A DNA stretch of 64,000 bases, taken from the NCBI GenBank assembly GCA_027533185.1, contig JAPZTS010000006.1:58904-122903 (forward strand), in the 5' to 3' direction. Positions 1 to 8,928 of this stretch are shown in pieces. Numbering within the stretch: the stretch's first letter is position 1; the number at the start of each line of letters is the position of its first letter. The DNA is from Leptospira sp. Lineage in GTDB: Bacteria > Spirochaetota > Leptospiria > Leptospirales > Leptospiraceae. Made by a program: the position numbers and the translations under genes. The notes beneath the pieces are model-generated. The model saw only the letters and a program-made list of their open reading frames with translations. It was not told where the DNA came from and ran no database searches.

Positions 1-223
1 TATCAAACTTTTCATCTACAGAATGGAATCTTAAATTCATATCTTCCCGCAATACATCTATCCGTTCTTGCAAAGGAATGAGTTTAGATTCTTGGAACTG
101 GCTCATCATAAGGTCCCGTTTTTCATCTATAGTATCTACAATCCAATCTTGTATTTCAATCGATATTTTCGTATCGATTTCTGCTTTTTCTAAAATTTGA
201 TACAATTTAATGGTTTTCGGCAT
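1..223 (-). CDS. Coiled-coil protein, 5' part only (runs off window)
   Basis: An ATG at 221-223 on the minus strand opens a frame that stays open to the window edge, giving about 74 residues. The start reads MPKTIKLYQILEKAEI and continues with a charged, heptad-like stretch (DEKRDLMMSQ, then LQERIDVLREDMNLRF). It contains no cysteine or glycine-rich motif and looks like a soluble amphipathic coiled coil. Small proteins of this general kind (DUF1640-like) occur in spirochaetes, but I cannot assign a family. The C-terminus lies outside the window. Confidence 0.6.
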   Translation of the reverse strand, partial: MPKTIKLYQILEKAEIDTKISIEIQDWIVDTIDEKRDLMMSQFQESKLIPLQERIDVLREDMNLRFHSVDEKFD

Positions 224-310
224 TTAGTTTTTTCTCTTTCATAAACAGAGGGAAAATTTTTCCGAATTTGTACCTGGGTTTTTTACGTTTTTTACATCTA
301 AGGAAATACT

Positions 311-1129
311 GTGAAAGATAAAATGATTAGCCTCCTCCCTTGGTCTAGACAGGAATGGTCCGAATGGTTTGTGGATCTATCCCCGCTCATAGGTATTTTC
401 TTTTTTTCTAACGACTTAAAAACAATTGTTATCCCCTTCTACATGGAAATGTACTTTCTTTTTGGCTTTGGTCTTCTACGACTTGCGACCACTGCTACAT
501 ATGCAGCTTGGGACCTCGGAAAAGATATGGGGTTGGCAGACTTGGATGTTCCTGATCCTTTCATAGGTAAACTGTTCTATGTATTCTTTATGGGATTTTT
601 TGGATCGATACTAATCATTGTATGTATTTGTTTGATTCTCCTGCTCATTGGTTTTAATTTTTTCTTTTATATGTTAATCGAGTTGTTTCTATCCGTTGCC
701 TTTACTGGAAACATCGGTCAAAATTTTAATTTTTTCGAATTGTACAAATCACTGAACCAAGGAGAGATATTTTTTATTTGGGGAATGTTTATGCTCGCTT
801 GCTTTCGTTACATCCCAAAAATTTCTTATTTCTTTAGAACGAAACCTTTTCTAAAATATAAAGAAGATTTTGCGTGGACTGTAATGGGTCTTCCCAAAAT
901 TCCTGAAAAAAATGAATTTCAAAAAATGGTATCGGTTTTTAGGTCAATGACTCAAAATCCTCCAATTGATGTTAAAGAGTATGGAGTTTTGTTCTACTTC
1001 CTATTCCTGTTTTCTTATTTTTCCATTTTGATCATCATGATTAAATTACCGAGGATTGGACCAGTGTTGGTTTTGGGAATAAAGGCATTTGTCGAATTGT
1101 ATTTTAAAAGGCTTTATACTCCGAGATAG
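311..1129 (+). CDS. Integral membrane protein of unknown function
   Basis: This 272-residue protein starts at GTG 311, with AAGGA six bases upstream. About five hydrophobic segments are visible: near residues 20-40 and 47-65, a long pair around 88-130, one around 150-165, and one near 225-245. Several short loops and a basic C-terminal tail (VELYFKRLYTPR) separate and follow them. I recognise no catalytic motif. The gene stands alone, with 163 bases before the next gene on the same strand. It is probably an inner-membrane protein; no function can be given. Confidence 0.7.
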   Translation: MKDKMISLLPWSRQEWSEWFVDLSPLIGIFFFSNDLKTIVIPFYMEMYFLFGFGLLRLATTATYAAWDLGKDMGLADLDVPDPFIGKLFYVFFMGFFGSILIIVCICLILLLIGFNFFFYMLIELFLSVAFTGNIGQNFNFFELYKSLNQGEIFFIWGMFMLACFRYIPKISYFFRTKPFLKYKEDFAWTVMGLPKIPEKNEFQKMVSVFRSMTQNPPIDVKEYGVLFYFLFLFSYFSILIIMIKLPRIGPVLVLGIKAFVELYFKRLYTPR

Positions 1130-1292
1130 CGAGGTTATCTTCGATACTTAAACGAATTTGCTATGGCATTGATTGAATTTCTTTCTTCTTCCGCAGATAG
1201 AGAGTGAAGTCAGGTTCGAAATCTCTTGCCAAACATGAAATCAAAACGAAATCTAACAAGAAAGAACGAAAAAAGTTCACGAGGCATAAGAA

Positions 1293-2006
1293 TTGACTCA
1301 CATTGCAAATTCTGATATCCAAATTCGCCCTCTCTATGACGGAGAGTCCGGAACCTGGACCTATTTAATCATCCATAATGCCACTCACACTTGTTGTCTG
1401 ATTGACCCCATTTTGGAGAAAATGGATCGAGATATAAACCTCATCCGCGAACTCAACTTAGAATTACTGTTTACAATCGAAACGCATATCCACGCAGATC
1501 ACATCACTTCCTCAGGGAGCTTGCGCCAGCTAACAAATTGTAAAACCTTTGTTCCAGAAGGAGCCAAAATTGAATGCGCAACGAATTTTATGAAAGATTC
1601 ATCCAAAATTCTATTGGGTGATACTGCACTAGAGATTTTAGAAACTCCAGGTCATACCGAACATTCAATTTCTATCTATATAAAAAATCTATGTGTATTT
1701 ACGGGTGATGCACTTCTCATCCGAGGCTGCGGTAGAACAGATTTCCAAGGTGGGAATGCGGAACTTTTGTATGAATCGATTACTCAAAAGTTATTCCAAT
1801 TGCCAGAAGATACCATTGTCTTTCCTGGCCACGACTACAAAGGTTTCGTTTATTCAAGTATAGGTGAAGAGAAAAAATTGAATCCCAGGGTTGCAAACAA
1901 ATCAAAGGCCGAATTTGTTTCATTCATGCAAAATTTAAACTTACCTTACCCCAAAAAAATCCATGAGGCATTACCTGCCAATGAAAACTGTGGGATTTTG
2001 AAGTAA
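1293..2006 (+). CDS. ETHE1-type persulfide dioxygenase (MBL fold)
   Basis: Metallo-beta-lactamase-fold hydrolase of 237 residues. The metal motif THIHADH is at residues 64-70. Further ligands lie in TPGHTEHS, in GDALLIRGCGRTDFQGG (the signature that separates ETHE1/persulfide dioxygenases from glyoxalase II), and in FPGHDYKG. Members of this family use one Fe(II) to oxidise glutathione persulfide to sulfite. The start is TTG at 1293, with GAGG about eight bases upstream; no ATG lies nearby. It heads a forward run with a TonB-dependent receptor starting 7 bases after its stop. MsrA follows further down, so a sulfur or oxidative-stress role is possible. The family call is strong; the exact substrate is inferred. 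Confidence 0.88.
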   Translation: MTHIANSDIQIRPLYDGESGTWTYLIIHNATHTCCLIDPILEKMDRDINLIRELNLELLFTIETHIHADHITSSGSLRQLTNCKTFVPEGAKIECATNFMKDSSKILLGDTALEILETPGHTEHSISIYIKNLCVFTGDALLIRGCGRTDFQGGNAELLYESITQKLFQLPEDTIVFPGHDYKGFVYSSIGEEKKLNPRVANKSKAEFVSFMQNLNLPYPKKIHEALPANENCGILK

Positions 2007-2013
2007 TCCCAAA

Positions 2014-4674
2014 ATGAAAATCATTCAGATTTTAGCGACTATTTCTATTGTAATAGCGCTTTTAAGTAATGAGCTCAAGGCTCAGTCATCTCTGTCCGTT
2101 CATTTTTTTCTAGTCGATTCCAGCACAGGAAAACCAATTCCCGAAGCTACGATCCTTTCAAAAAAGGCGCTTGCAACCGGCGTCACAGACAAATTGGGAA
2201 AAGTATCCTTAAAATTTCCTGGAACAGGATATTATGAAATTCGCATACTAAGTAACGATTCCATCGAAATTCAAAATAAAGAAATTAGATATAACAACCA
2301 AGAAATATATATCTCCTTAAGTGGATTAAAAAAATCAGGTATAGTTGTAAGTGGTGAGCGAGAAAAACTGAACCTTTCGCGGTACGGGCTTGGACAGGAA
2401 GAGATTAAAAGAATTCCTGGCGTTGCCGGTGATTCTCTCCGAGCAATACAAACAATTCCTGGGGTTGTTGTTGGTACACCTGTTGGAGTATTACCCTCCG
2501 TATTTACGAATATAAGCGGTGGGCTTACCTCAGGTTCGCCGTATTCAAATAGTGATCGTGGTGACCTTTCCATCCGAGGTGGAGGAACCAAACAAAACAT
2601 ATATTTCTTTGATGGATTTCCTCTCCCTTACCCTTTCCACTTGGGGAACCAATCCTCTGTGATCAATAACAACCTCATCAAAGGTTTTGATCTTTTTAGT
2701 GGAGTCTTCCCTTCTAAATATGGTTTTGCAACTGGCGGAGTCATTGCCATTGACGGCACGGATGTTGTCGAAGAAAACAAAACCATTTTAAATGTTAACT
2801 TTTTTTTGGCGGATGCATACAACCAAACTATTCTTTCACCAAACTTGAGTATGGTTACTTCCGGTCGGAAGAACTATCCAAATTTAGTTCTCTTAAGAAC
2901 CTATCCGCAAGGTATTCCTGAAGATGCTAAATATGCTGAATATCATGACTACCAATGGAAATTAATATGGGATATTAATAACAGTCATAGAATTACTCTT
3001 CAAACTTTTGGAACAAGAGATCGCCAAGCATATACAAAACAACAAGCAAGTTTGGAACGAAATGGTGATGATCCACGCCCACCAACTGGACTCGATAGGA
3101 TGTTTCGAACGGATGGCATTCGCTATATAGCCAAGGGAAAAAAATTTAGAAATACCCTATCCTATTCGCGAACAGAATTTGATGAATTTTTTGAACTCAG
3201 GATATCAAACCCGCTTACCGCGGAGAATATTTTTGGGCTCCAAAACCGAGTGAGTGATTTTTTATATTTTGCTGAAAATCGTTTGGAGTGGGAAATATTA
3301 GAAGATCATATCAAACTAGAAACGGGAGTTCAATCCAGGCTTCGAGAATTGAATCTAAAAGGTGAGAATATTTCATCTAACAACCGATTGTTTTTGGATT
3401 TTTTCGATAACCTCTTATTAACAAATGCACAGTTTAGATCTATTATTGATGGTGAAAAAATAAGATATCGTGAAGCAGCTGGATTTCTTGAATTCAAAAC
3501 CAAATGGAGGGGCTTTCGCTTTATCCCTGGTGCTAGATTGGATAGCTATAGTGGATCGGGTGAGGTCAATCTTTCTCCCCGAGTTGTCGGTGGATATTCT
3601 TTTGAAACTACAAAAACATCCATTTTAGCCGGACACGGTATCCATTACAATAGCCCCGTTTCTCCCGAACAACTCTCCAGTAGATCAGGAAATCCTTCCT
3701 TATTTATGGAAAGGGCAGAACACAATACAATAGGCATTGAACAAGAATTACCGAAGGGATGGTCGTTCAAAGTCGAAGGGTTTAGAAATATTTTTCAAAA
3801 CATTATTGTTGCAGACGCATTTATCACGGATCCCTATAGTCCAAATTCAGATTTAAGATTGCTTGCACGAAACCCTAATACTGAATTACAAAATCCATTT
3901 CGCCCACGTAATTTAAACTATTCTAATATTGGATATGGGCACTCTGAGGGAGTCGAGATTTTTATCAAAAAAACGAAAGACCCCCGAGAATCTTCTGGTA
4001 TGTTCGGATGGTTGTCTTACACAAATTCTATTACAAAAAGAATCAACAACCAAGCTCGCCTCTCCAATGAAGAAAGGCAAAACTTGACGATTTCAAATAG
4101 TGCGAGAAGACTACTTCTCCAAACCAAACTTGGAACCAATTACCTAAACTACTACGATGACAACCAATTTGAATTGATTTACAATAACGACGAAAAAGAA
4201 CTCTATGATTTAGATAGAAGACATATTCTCAACTTAGTTTTCGGATATAAATTCAATGTTAAATGGCAATTCGGAGGAAGATTCCGTTATTTTTCTGGAA
4301 ACCCATATACTCCAATCATTGGAGCAAATAGGGCAGGACAAGCAGGTTCGGGAGGAATAAGTTTTTTTATCCCAGAGTTTTCAAAAAATTTTAATAGTGA
4401 TCGATTTATACCTTTCCATCAAATTGATATTCGAATCGATTCATTCGACTTCTATAGTTGGGGTTACATCAATGTTTATCTAGAATTTGTAAACGTTTAT
4501 GGAAGAATGAATCAAGTTGGTTTTACATTTGATAACTTAAGCAACTACCAAAGAGGTGTTAATCCCAAACCAGAGTACGATACGGTAAACTCTCCTTACA
4601 TCATCTCCCAAAGACCAAATGGATCAATGATCAATCTTCCCTTAATCAACCTTGGGATGGAGGCTCGATTCTAA
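2014..4674 (+). CDS. TonB-dependent outer-membrane receptor
   Basis: This 886-residue protein has an N-terminal signal peptide (about residues 1-23, ending near LKAQ). A carboxypeptidase-regulatory-like beta domain follows (about 27-105, with SSTGKPIPEATI). Next comes a plug domain (about 110-250) with IPGVAGDSLRAIQTIPGV and the typical SIRGGG...FFDGFPL element. The rest is a long aromatic-rich beta-barrel ending in LGMEARF with a terminal Phe. Such receptors take up siderophores, cobalamin, metals or other bulky ligands using TonB energy. No TonB/ExbBD gene is in the window, and the ligand cannot be told from the sequence. Its stop codon shares a base with the next start (TAATG), so it is translationally coupled to the lipoprotein that follows. 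Confidence 0.88.
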   Translation: MKIIQILATISIVIALLSNELKAQSSLSVHFFLVDSSTGKPIPEATILSKKALATGVTDKLGKVSLKFPGTGYYEIRILSNDSIEIQNKEIRYNNQEIYISLSGLKKSGIVVSGEREKLNLSRYGLGQEEIKRIPGVAGDSLRAIQTIPGVVVGTPVGVLPSVFTNISGGLTSGSPYSNSDRGDLSIRGGGTKQNIYFFDGFPLPYPFHLGNQSSVINNNLIKGFDLFSGVFPSKYGFATGGVIAIDGTDVVEENKTILNVNFFLADAYNQTILSPNLSMVTSGRKNYPNLVLLRTYPQGIPEDAKYAEYHDYQWKLIWDINNSHRITLQTFGTRDRQAYTKQQASLERNGDDPRPPTGLDRMFRTDGIRYIAKGKKFRNTLSYSRTEFDEFFELRISNPLTAENIFGLQNRVSDFLYFAENRLEWEILEDHIKLETGVQSRLRELNLKGENISSNNRLFLDFFDNLLLTNAQFRSIIDGEKIRYREAAGFLEFKTKWRGFRFIPGARLDSYSGSGEVNLSPRVVGGYSFETTKTSILAGHGIHYNSPVSPEQLSSRSGNPSLFMERAEHNTIGIEQELPKGWSFKVEGFRNIFQNIIVADAFITDPYSPNSDLRLLARNPNTELQNPFRPRNLNYSNIGYGHSEGVEIFIKKTKDPRESSGMFGWLSYTNSITKRINNQARLSNEERQNLTISNSARRLLLQTKLGTNYLNYYDDNQFELIYNNDEKELYDLDRRHILNLVFGYKFNVKWQFGGRFRYFSGNPYTPIIGANRAGQAGSGGISFFIPEFSKNFNSDRFIPFHQIDIRIDSFDFYSWGYINVYLEFVNVYGRMNQVGFTFDNLSNYQRGVNPKPEYDTVNSPYIISQRPNGSMINLPLINLGMEARF

Positions 4675-5306
4675 TGAAACGATTCTTGATCTTCCTGTTT
4701 TTTCTATTCTCTTGTAGAGAGGGAACCGAACTGCAAAAAAAGGAAAACGAGGAGCAATCCGCTTGGATGTTTACAATTGCAATTTTACGATCCCAAGGGA
4801 ATTGCAAAATTAAGGAATTTAAAAATGAAACTGAAAATGTTTCATGTGATCGGCGACCTAGAGGACTTTGTACGGTAGAAGAAAAAATTCTTTCCCAAGG
4901 CGAGATCAGCAAACAAATTTCCGATGCCCGAAAAATCACAGATTCGAACACGAATTGTTTAGAATCAGTAATTGCTTCTGAAATTTTAAATCTCAAACCA
5001 ACAACAGAAACGGAAAAAATGGAAATCTACTCTAAATTTTTATACGAAACAATCAATTCATGTGAAGAAATAGGATTGCTTTTATCGGAAGGAGAACGTT
5101 TGGCAAGTCTCGAAGAATACCTTTTTTTGGTTTCTGTCCCAGGGAAAATAGGTAGGTCCGCAAATACTCTAAGAAACTTTCCCTTATCAACCATATCCAC
5201 AAAAGAAAAAGCTAATGATTGTTTTGTGAAAAATTTCACAGATAAAGAACGAGAAATTTTAGAAGATTTTCGAAAGGGAAAAACGATACTCAGCAAAAAA
5301 TTGTAG
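4674..5306 (+). CDS. Lipoprotein of unknown function, coupled to TonB receptor
   Basis: A 210-residue protein with a short signal peptide, MKRFLIFLFFLFSC, in which LFSC is a spirochaete-type lipobox and Cys14 would be lipidated. The mature part is hydrophilic and has several more cysteines (NCKIKEF, SCDRR, LCTVEE, NCLES, SCEEIG, NDCF), suggesting disulfides in the periplasm or at the surface. Its ATG overlaps the receptor's stop codon by one base, so the two are probably made together and may work together. I recognise no known domain. Confidence 0.75.
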   Translation: MKRFLIFLFFLFSCREGTELQKKENEEQSAWMFTIAILRSQGNCKIKEFKNETENVSCDRRPRGLCTVEEKILSQGEISKQISDARKITDSNTNCLESVIASEILNLKPTTETEKMEIYSKFLYETINSCEEIGLLLSEGERLASLEEYLFLVSVPGKIGRSANTLRNFPLSTISTKEKANDCFVKNFTDKEREILEDFRKGKTILSKKL

Positions 5307-5339
5307 TCAAACTTTCTCTCCTACCATCGAATTGGATTT

Positions 5340-5831
5340 GTGTTTGGTTTCTTTATTTTTTTAAGTCAAATTTTTTTTAACAGCATCCAAAAAGGCTTTT
5401 TGTGGCCGGAAAGGCTTGTGGGGCCTGCCCATTTTCTATTCTGGTGGAATTTAATTTTTTCATCGGTTTGGATTTTTCTTTTTGGGTTTTTGCTTTTTGG
5501 AGTGGTTGGTATCTTCCTAAAGATTCCCCTTCTCGGAATTGTTCTGCAAGGTTTCCAAAATAAAATAAAAGAATCTGGATGGTTTATTTTTTTAACTCGC
5601 CATATACTTGTTTGGTTGCTATCTCAAGGATCAATATTGATTGGTAGCTACATACTTGCGTATATTGATCTGACCCCCGTTCTATTACCCTATTTTGCCC
5701 TTGGTTTTGTGATTTTAGGTGTCTATGCAACGAAAGTTCTTAACCAGACAAACCGATCCAGTTTTCAATTCACCGTTCTAAGAAGAGAAAACCAAGAAGA
5801 AAGAGTAGAAAAAGATATAACCCCGCGCTAA
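5340..5831 (+). CDS. Small integral membrane protein, unknown function
   Basis: A 163-residue, strongly hydrophobic protein with about four transmembrane segments (near residues 3-17, 33-60, 82-105 and 112-132) and a charged C-terminal tail rich in Arg and Glu. The GTG start at 5340 lacks a clear Shine-Dalgarno sequence, so the true start is uncertain. It lies between the receptor/lipoprotein pair and msrA on the same strand and may be co-transcribed with them. It is not a recognised DsbD or MsrQ homologue. Confidence 0.55.
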   Translation: MFGFFIFLSQIFFNSIQKGFLWPERLVGPAHFLFWWNLIFSSVWIFLFGFLLFGVVGIFLKIPLLGIVLQGFQNKIKESGWFIFLTRHILVWLLSQGSILIGSYILAYIDLTPVLLPYFALGFVILGVYATKVLNQTNRSSFQFTVLRRENQEERVEKDITPR

Positions 5832-5871
5832 AATTTTTAATCCTTTGTGCTTCCATTACGCTCTAAGGAGT

Positions 5872-6567
5872 ATGAATCAGGCAAAACAGGAAAGATCTCC
5901 AAAAAATAGAATGGAATGGGGGTTTAAACTTTTTAGCGTTTTCATTTTACTCGATTCCATTGCCTGTTCTCCTCTCTCTCTATCTAGCTCCAAAATTGAA
6001 GAACTCCCTCTGACAAGCCCTCCTGGAACCTCCATTGCCGCTTTTGCCGAAGGATGTTTTTGGTGTTCGGAGCATATATTTGAGTCCATTCCTGGGGTAA
6101 AGGAAGTGGTGTCGGGGTATGCAGGTGGCCATACAGAGAATCCGACATACGACTCCGTCAATACTGAAACAACAGGTCATGCTGAAACTGTCCTCGTGTA
6201 TTATGATCCATCCAAAATTCAGTTCGCTGAGTTGTGCCGAATCTTTTTTCTTTCTCATGATCCAACCACAAAAGATCGGCAAGGTCCCGATATAGGATCA
6301 TCGTATCGATCGATACTCTTCTACAAAACGGACAGAGAGAAAAAAATTGCTATCGAGATTCAAAAGGAAATTGCAGTAGCAAATGTTTGGCGAAACCCTA
6401 TTATTTCAGAAATCTTGGAACTGAAACGATTTACAAAAGCAGAAGGCTACCACCAAGACTTTATAAAACGAAATCCAAACCAATCTTACGTACGAAATGT
6501 ATCTATTCCCAGATATTACGAATTTCAAAAGAGATATTTGGATTATAGAAAATCCAAAAGTCAGTAG
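5872..6567 (+). CDS. msrA: Peptide-methionine (S)-S-oxide reductase, probable lipoprotein form
   Basis: The MsrA catalytic motif GCFWC is followed by the family blocks GVKEVVSGYAGG, NPTYDSV, GHAETV, VYYDPSKI and EGYHQDF. The enzyme reduces methionine-S-sulfoxide in proteins. Before the catalytic domain lies a hydrophobic stretch ending DSIACS, a plausible lipobox, which would place the enzyme on the periplasmic side of a membrane. Start choice: ATG 5872 has AAGGAG upstream but only one base away. ATG 5911 would give a compact 19-residue signal peptide (MEWGFKLFSVFILLDSIAC), and a TTG at 5845 also exists. No cysteine is seen near the C-terminus, so the classical distal recycling cysteine seems absent; the second Cys of GCFWC may do that job. 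Confidence 0.9.
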   Translation: MNQAKQERSPKNRMEWGFKLFSVFILLDSIACSPLSLSSSKIEELPLTSPPGTSIAAFAEGCFWCSEHIFESIPGVKEVVSGYAGGHTENPTYDSVNTETTGHAETVLVYYDPSKIQFAELCRIFFLSHDPTTKDRQGPDIGSSYRSILFYKTDREKKIAIEIQKEIAVANVWRNPIISEILELKRFTKAEGYHQDFIKRNPNQSYVRNVSIPRYYEFQKRYLDYRKSKSQ

Positions 6568-6581
6568 ATCAAATTTGGAAA

Positions 6582-8102
6582 CTAATCTACCTGGTATTGC
6601 TCCTTGATATTCGTACGGAATGAATCAAATTCCGCCTTACTCGAAAACTTGCAATACTTTAGAATTTCTTGCGGTATCTCGGAAGACTTTGCATCTTTTT
6701 GGTTGATAGCAATCATCATATCTCCCAAATAAATTGGGAAAATTATATCTTGATATACTTCATCGACAAGAAGCGGCCTGTGATGGTATTCCATTGCCTT
6801 CGTATACAGAATAGGAAAATTCCATTTTTCACTCACCATGGCTCCGAGTTTTGAATGGGTGATTCCCATCGCTGCCTCTTCCATACTGATCGTTGAAGCT
6901 ATTTCTTTTGAAGTAGAATAGTTACGTATTTGTTTCATATTTTCAGGATCAAAAGAAATAAGTAAAATTTCACCGATATCATGTAACAAAGACGCTGCAA
7001 GTAAGTTACTCACATTGTTTTTATTCATACCCATTCGGTTGCCAATTGCCTTACAGTAATATGCACATTCATTCGATTTTTCCCATATTGATTGGAATGC
7101 AGGGAATTTATCCTCTAACAACTGCTTGGTGCCCAAACTATAGAGAAGATTTTGTAATTCTTTTAATCCAATCAACTGAATGGCGCGGTCTAGTGTCTCT
7201 ACTTTACTACCTCTCCGAAATGCCGCGGAGTTGGAAAGTTTTAGAATATTCGCAGCTAAAGCCACGTCCTTCTTGATCATTTCTGCTATTGATCCAATAC
7301 TTGAGTTGGGTTTGTCAATAGCGGCTTGGATATCTTGGATGGTCTTTGGAAAGGTAGGCAAGTTGTCGATATGTGCTACCATGATATCGATTTTATCCAC
7401 ATTAACGTTTTCTTTGGAAATCTTGGATGGGATATCAATCATAAAGATGGTTTTATTTTCACCAGACTCGAATTTGAAAGCGGATTCGCCAAGACCATCA
7501 TTTTTTAACATCATCAGTGTCATAATAAGTCCAAGGCCTGCACCTTCCTCTTCATTGGACATATCCATAAATGCTTCCGCTAAATCATTGTAAGTCTTGG
7601 CTTTTTCAATTCTCAATTTGATACGGCTTATTTCTTCTTCAGTAAGTTGCACATTATTCATAATACGAATACGCATTAGATTTTTATTATGAATGAATGA
7701 AACAAATACACCAAAATTGTGTTTCTGTAAAGATTCTTCAATTTCTTCACGATTGTCTAAATACGTTTGCTTAAAGTCAGCGATTTCATTGGAATAATCA
7801 TCTTTGTTAAAGATATCACTTGCTTTGTTTTTAAAATATACTCTTTTGGCGTTCGCCTTTATCGCGTTTGTGATAGTCTCTTTGATAGCGGCTAACACGG
7901 ATTCTCTTACAAATATTAAATCCATTTGCAATAAAAATCTATCGAGTATCTGGAACAGCGTATTTTCTACTTCATCAGATACTTGATAAAATTTAAAATG
8001 AAACGGTGCATTCTCTTCTATCGGCTGATTGATATCACTGATATTTGTGTGTAAACCTAACTCTTGTCTGTATTCTAAACTAATCGCTTTTGCCGTTGAC
8101 AT
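6582..8102 (-). CDS. GHKL ATPase-like / HDOD two-domain regulator
   Basis: A 506-residue protein with two parts. Residues about 40-225 resemble a GHKL (HATPase_c-like) domain: an N-box around Glu75-Asn79 (KETITNAIKAN) and a glycine box EEGAGLGL near 185-192, followed by a GENKTIFMIDIP strand. The usual Asp of the DxGxG box is replaced by an IMNNV segment. Residues about 245-440 are an HDOD domain with LPTFPKTIQDI, LKLSNSAAFRRG, LIGLKELQNLL, an intact LLHDIGE and EYHHRPLL. HDOD proteins act in signalling, often with cyclic-di-GMP or chemotaxis systems. The pairing suggests ATP-dependent partner switching linked to an HDOD output. The start is ATG 8102 with no strong Shine-Dalgarno. It converges on msrA with 14 bases between stops. 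Confidence 0.8.
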   Translation of the reverse strand: MSTAKAISLEYRQELGLHTNISDINQPIEENAPFHFKFYQVSDEVENTLFQILDRFLLQMDLIFVRESVLAAIKETITNAIKANAKRVYFKNKASDIFNKDDYSNEIADFKQTYLDNREEIEESLQKHNFGVFVSFIHNKNLMRIRIMNNVQLTEEEISRIKLRIEKAKTYNDLAEAFMDMSNEEEGAGLGLIMTLMMLKNDGLGESAFKFESGENKTIFMIDIPSKISKENVNVDKIDIMVAHIDNLPTFPKTIQDIQAAIDKPNSSIGSIAEMIKKDVALAANILKLSNSAAFRRGSKVETLDRAIQLIGLKELQNLLYSLGTKQLLEDKFPAFQSIWEKSNECAYYCKAIGNRMGMNKNNVSNLLAASLLHDIGEILLISFDPENMKQIRNYSTSKEIASTISMEEAAMGITHSKLGAMVSEKWNFPILYTKAMEYHHRPLLVDEVYQDIIFPIYLGDMMIAINQKDAKSSEIPQEILKYCKFSSKAEFDSFRTNIKEQYQVD

Positions 8103-8295
8103 ATAGTTGCATCCATTTTCTTGTTAGGAGAAGTACTAATTCATCTCATTACAGAACTTATAGAACAACAGTAAAATTAAAAACGACATCCTTTCAAGAT
8201 ATTATTTGTACTCGGGTAAACTATGTTTAAGGGATTTTCTTTGTGGACAATCCTAGTCATGAAATACACTACAATGCTAAGTAATCGATGTAAGG

Positions 8296-8928
8296 TTACT
8301 TTTGCAGATCTTTGGGACTGGGAATTTTAGGAAGACTGAGATTGTATCGGACGGCAAGAACACGGATCAAAACAACAACCAATGCAGACAGGATAAAATT
8401 TATGTCACGGTGGATTGGAAAAGCATCGAGGGCAATGTACAAAACAGCCCCAGCGAGACAGGCAGTGGCATAGATTTCTTTGCGGAAGATAAATGGAATT
8501 TCGTTCATTAGGGTATCCCTGATGACACCTCCAAAAATTGCAGTAATCATACCTAAAATTGCGCTCGCAAATAGGTTTACACCATTATCCAAAGCAATTC
8601 TAGTCCCAAGAATCGTATAAATCCCAATACCCAAAGTATCAAAAAGAAATAGTTCTTTTCTTAATTTAACAAGAGTTTTTGGAAATATCACAATGAATAA
8701 AAATCCTGTAAATATTGCCCAAAGTATATTTACATCTCGAACCCAAGATACTGGATAATTTCCGAGTGTTATATCCCTAAGTGTCCCTCCGCCGATAGCT
8801 GTTATAAAACCAGTAAAAAAAACGCTAAAAAGATCGTGGTGGTGTTTTTCTCTTTCCATCGCTGCCAATGCACCCGAAATAGCAAACACCATAATGCCAA
8901 ACAAACCAACCCAATCAATGAGGCTCAT
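8296..8928 (-). CDS. TRIC-type (UPF0126/YadS) cation channel family protein
   Basis: A 210-residue protein with about seven hydrophobic helices arranged as two homologous halves, each with the family signature: GGGTLRD near residue 47 and GGVIRD near residue 134. This is the bacterial trimeric intracellular cation channel family, whose characterised members conduct monovalent cations. Its ATG overlaps the stop of the gluconolactonase-like gene upstream as ATGA, showing operon coupling. It is the last gene of that operon. The family is clear; its physiological role here is unknown. Confidence 0.88.
   Translation of the reverse strand: MSLIDWVGLFGIMVFAISGALAAMEREKHHHDLFSVFFTGFITAIGGGTLRDITLGNYPVSWVRDVNILWAIFTGFLFIVIFPKTLVKLRKELFLFDTLGIGIYTILGTRIALDNGVNLFASAILGMITAIFGGVIRDTLMNEIPFIFRKEIYATACLAGAVLYIALDAFPIHRDINFILSALVVVLIRVLAVRYNLSLPKIPSPKDLQK

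Noticed and set aside
8103..8295. AAGTAA...TTACTT repeat after the TRIC gene as a terminator
   Set aside because: Six-base AT-rich arms, an 11-base loop and no T-run on the minus strand make this likely chance.
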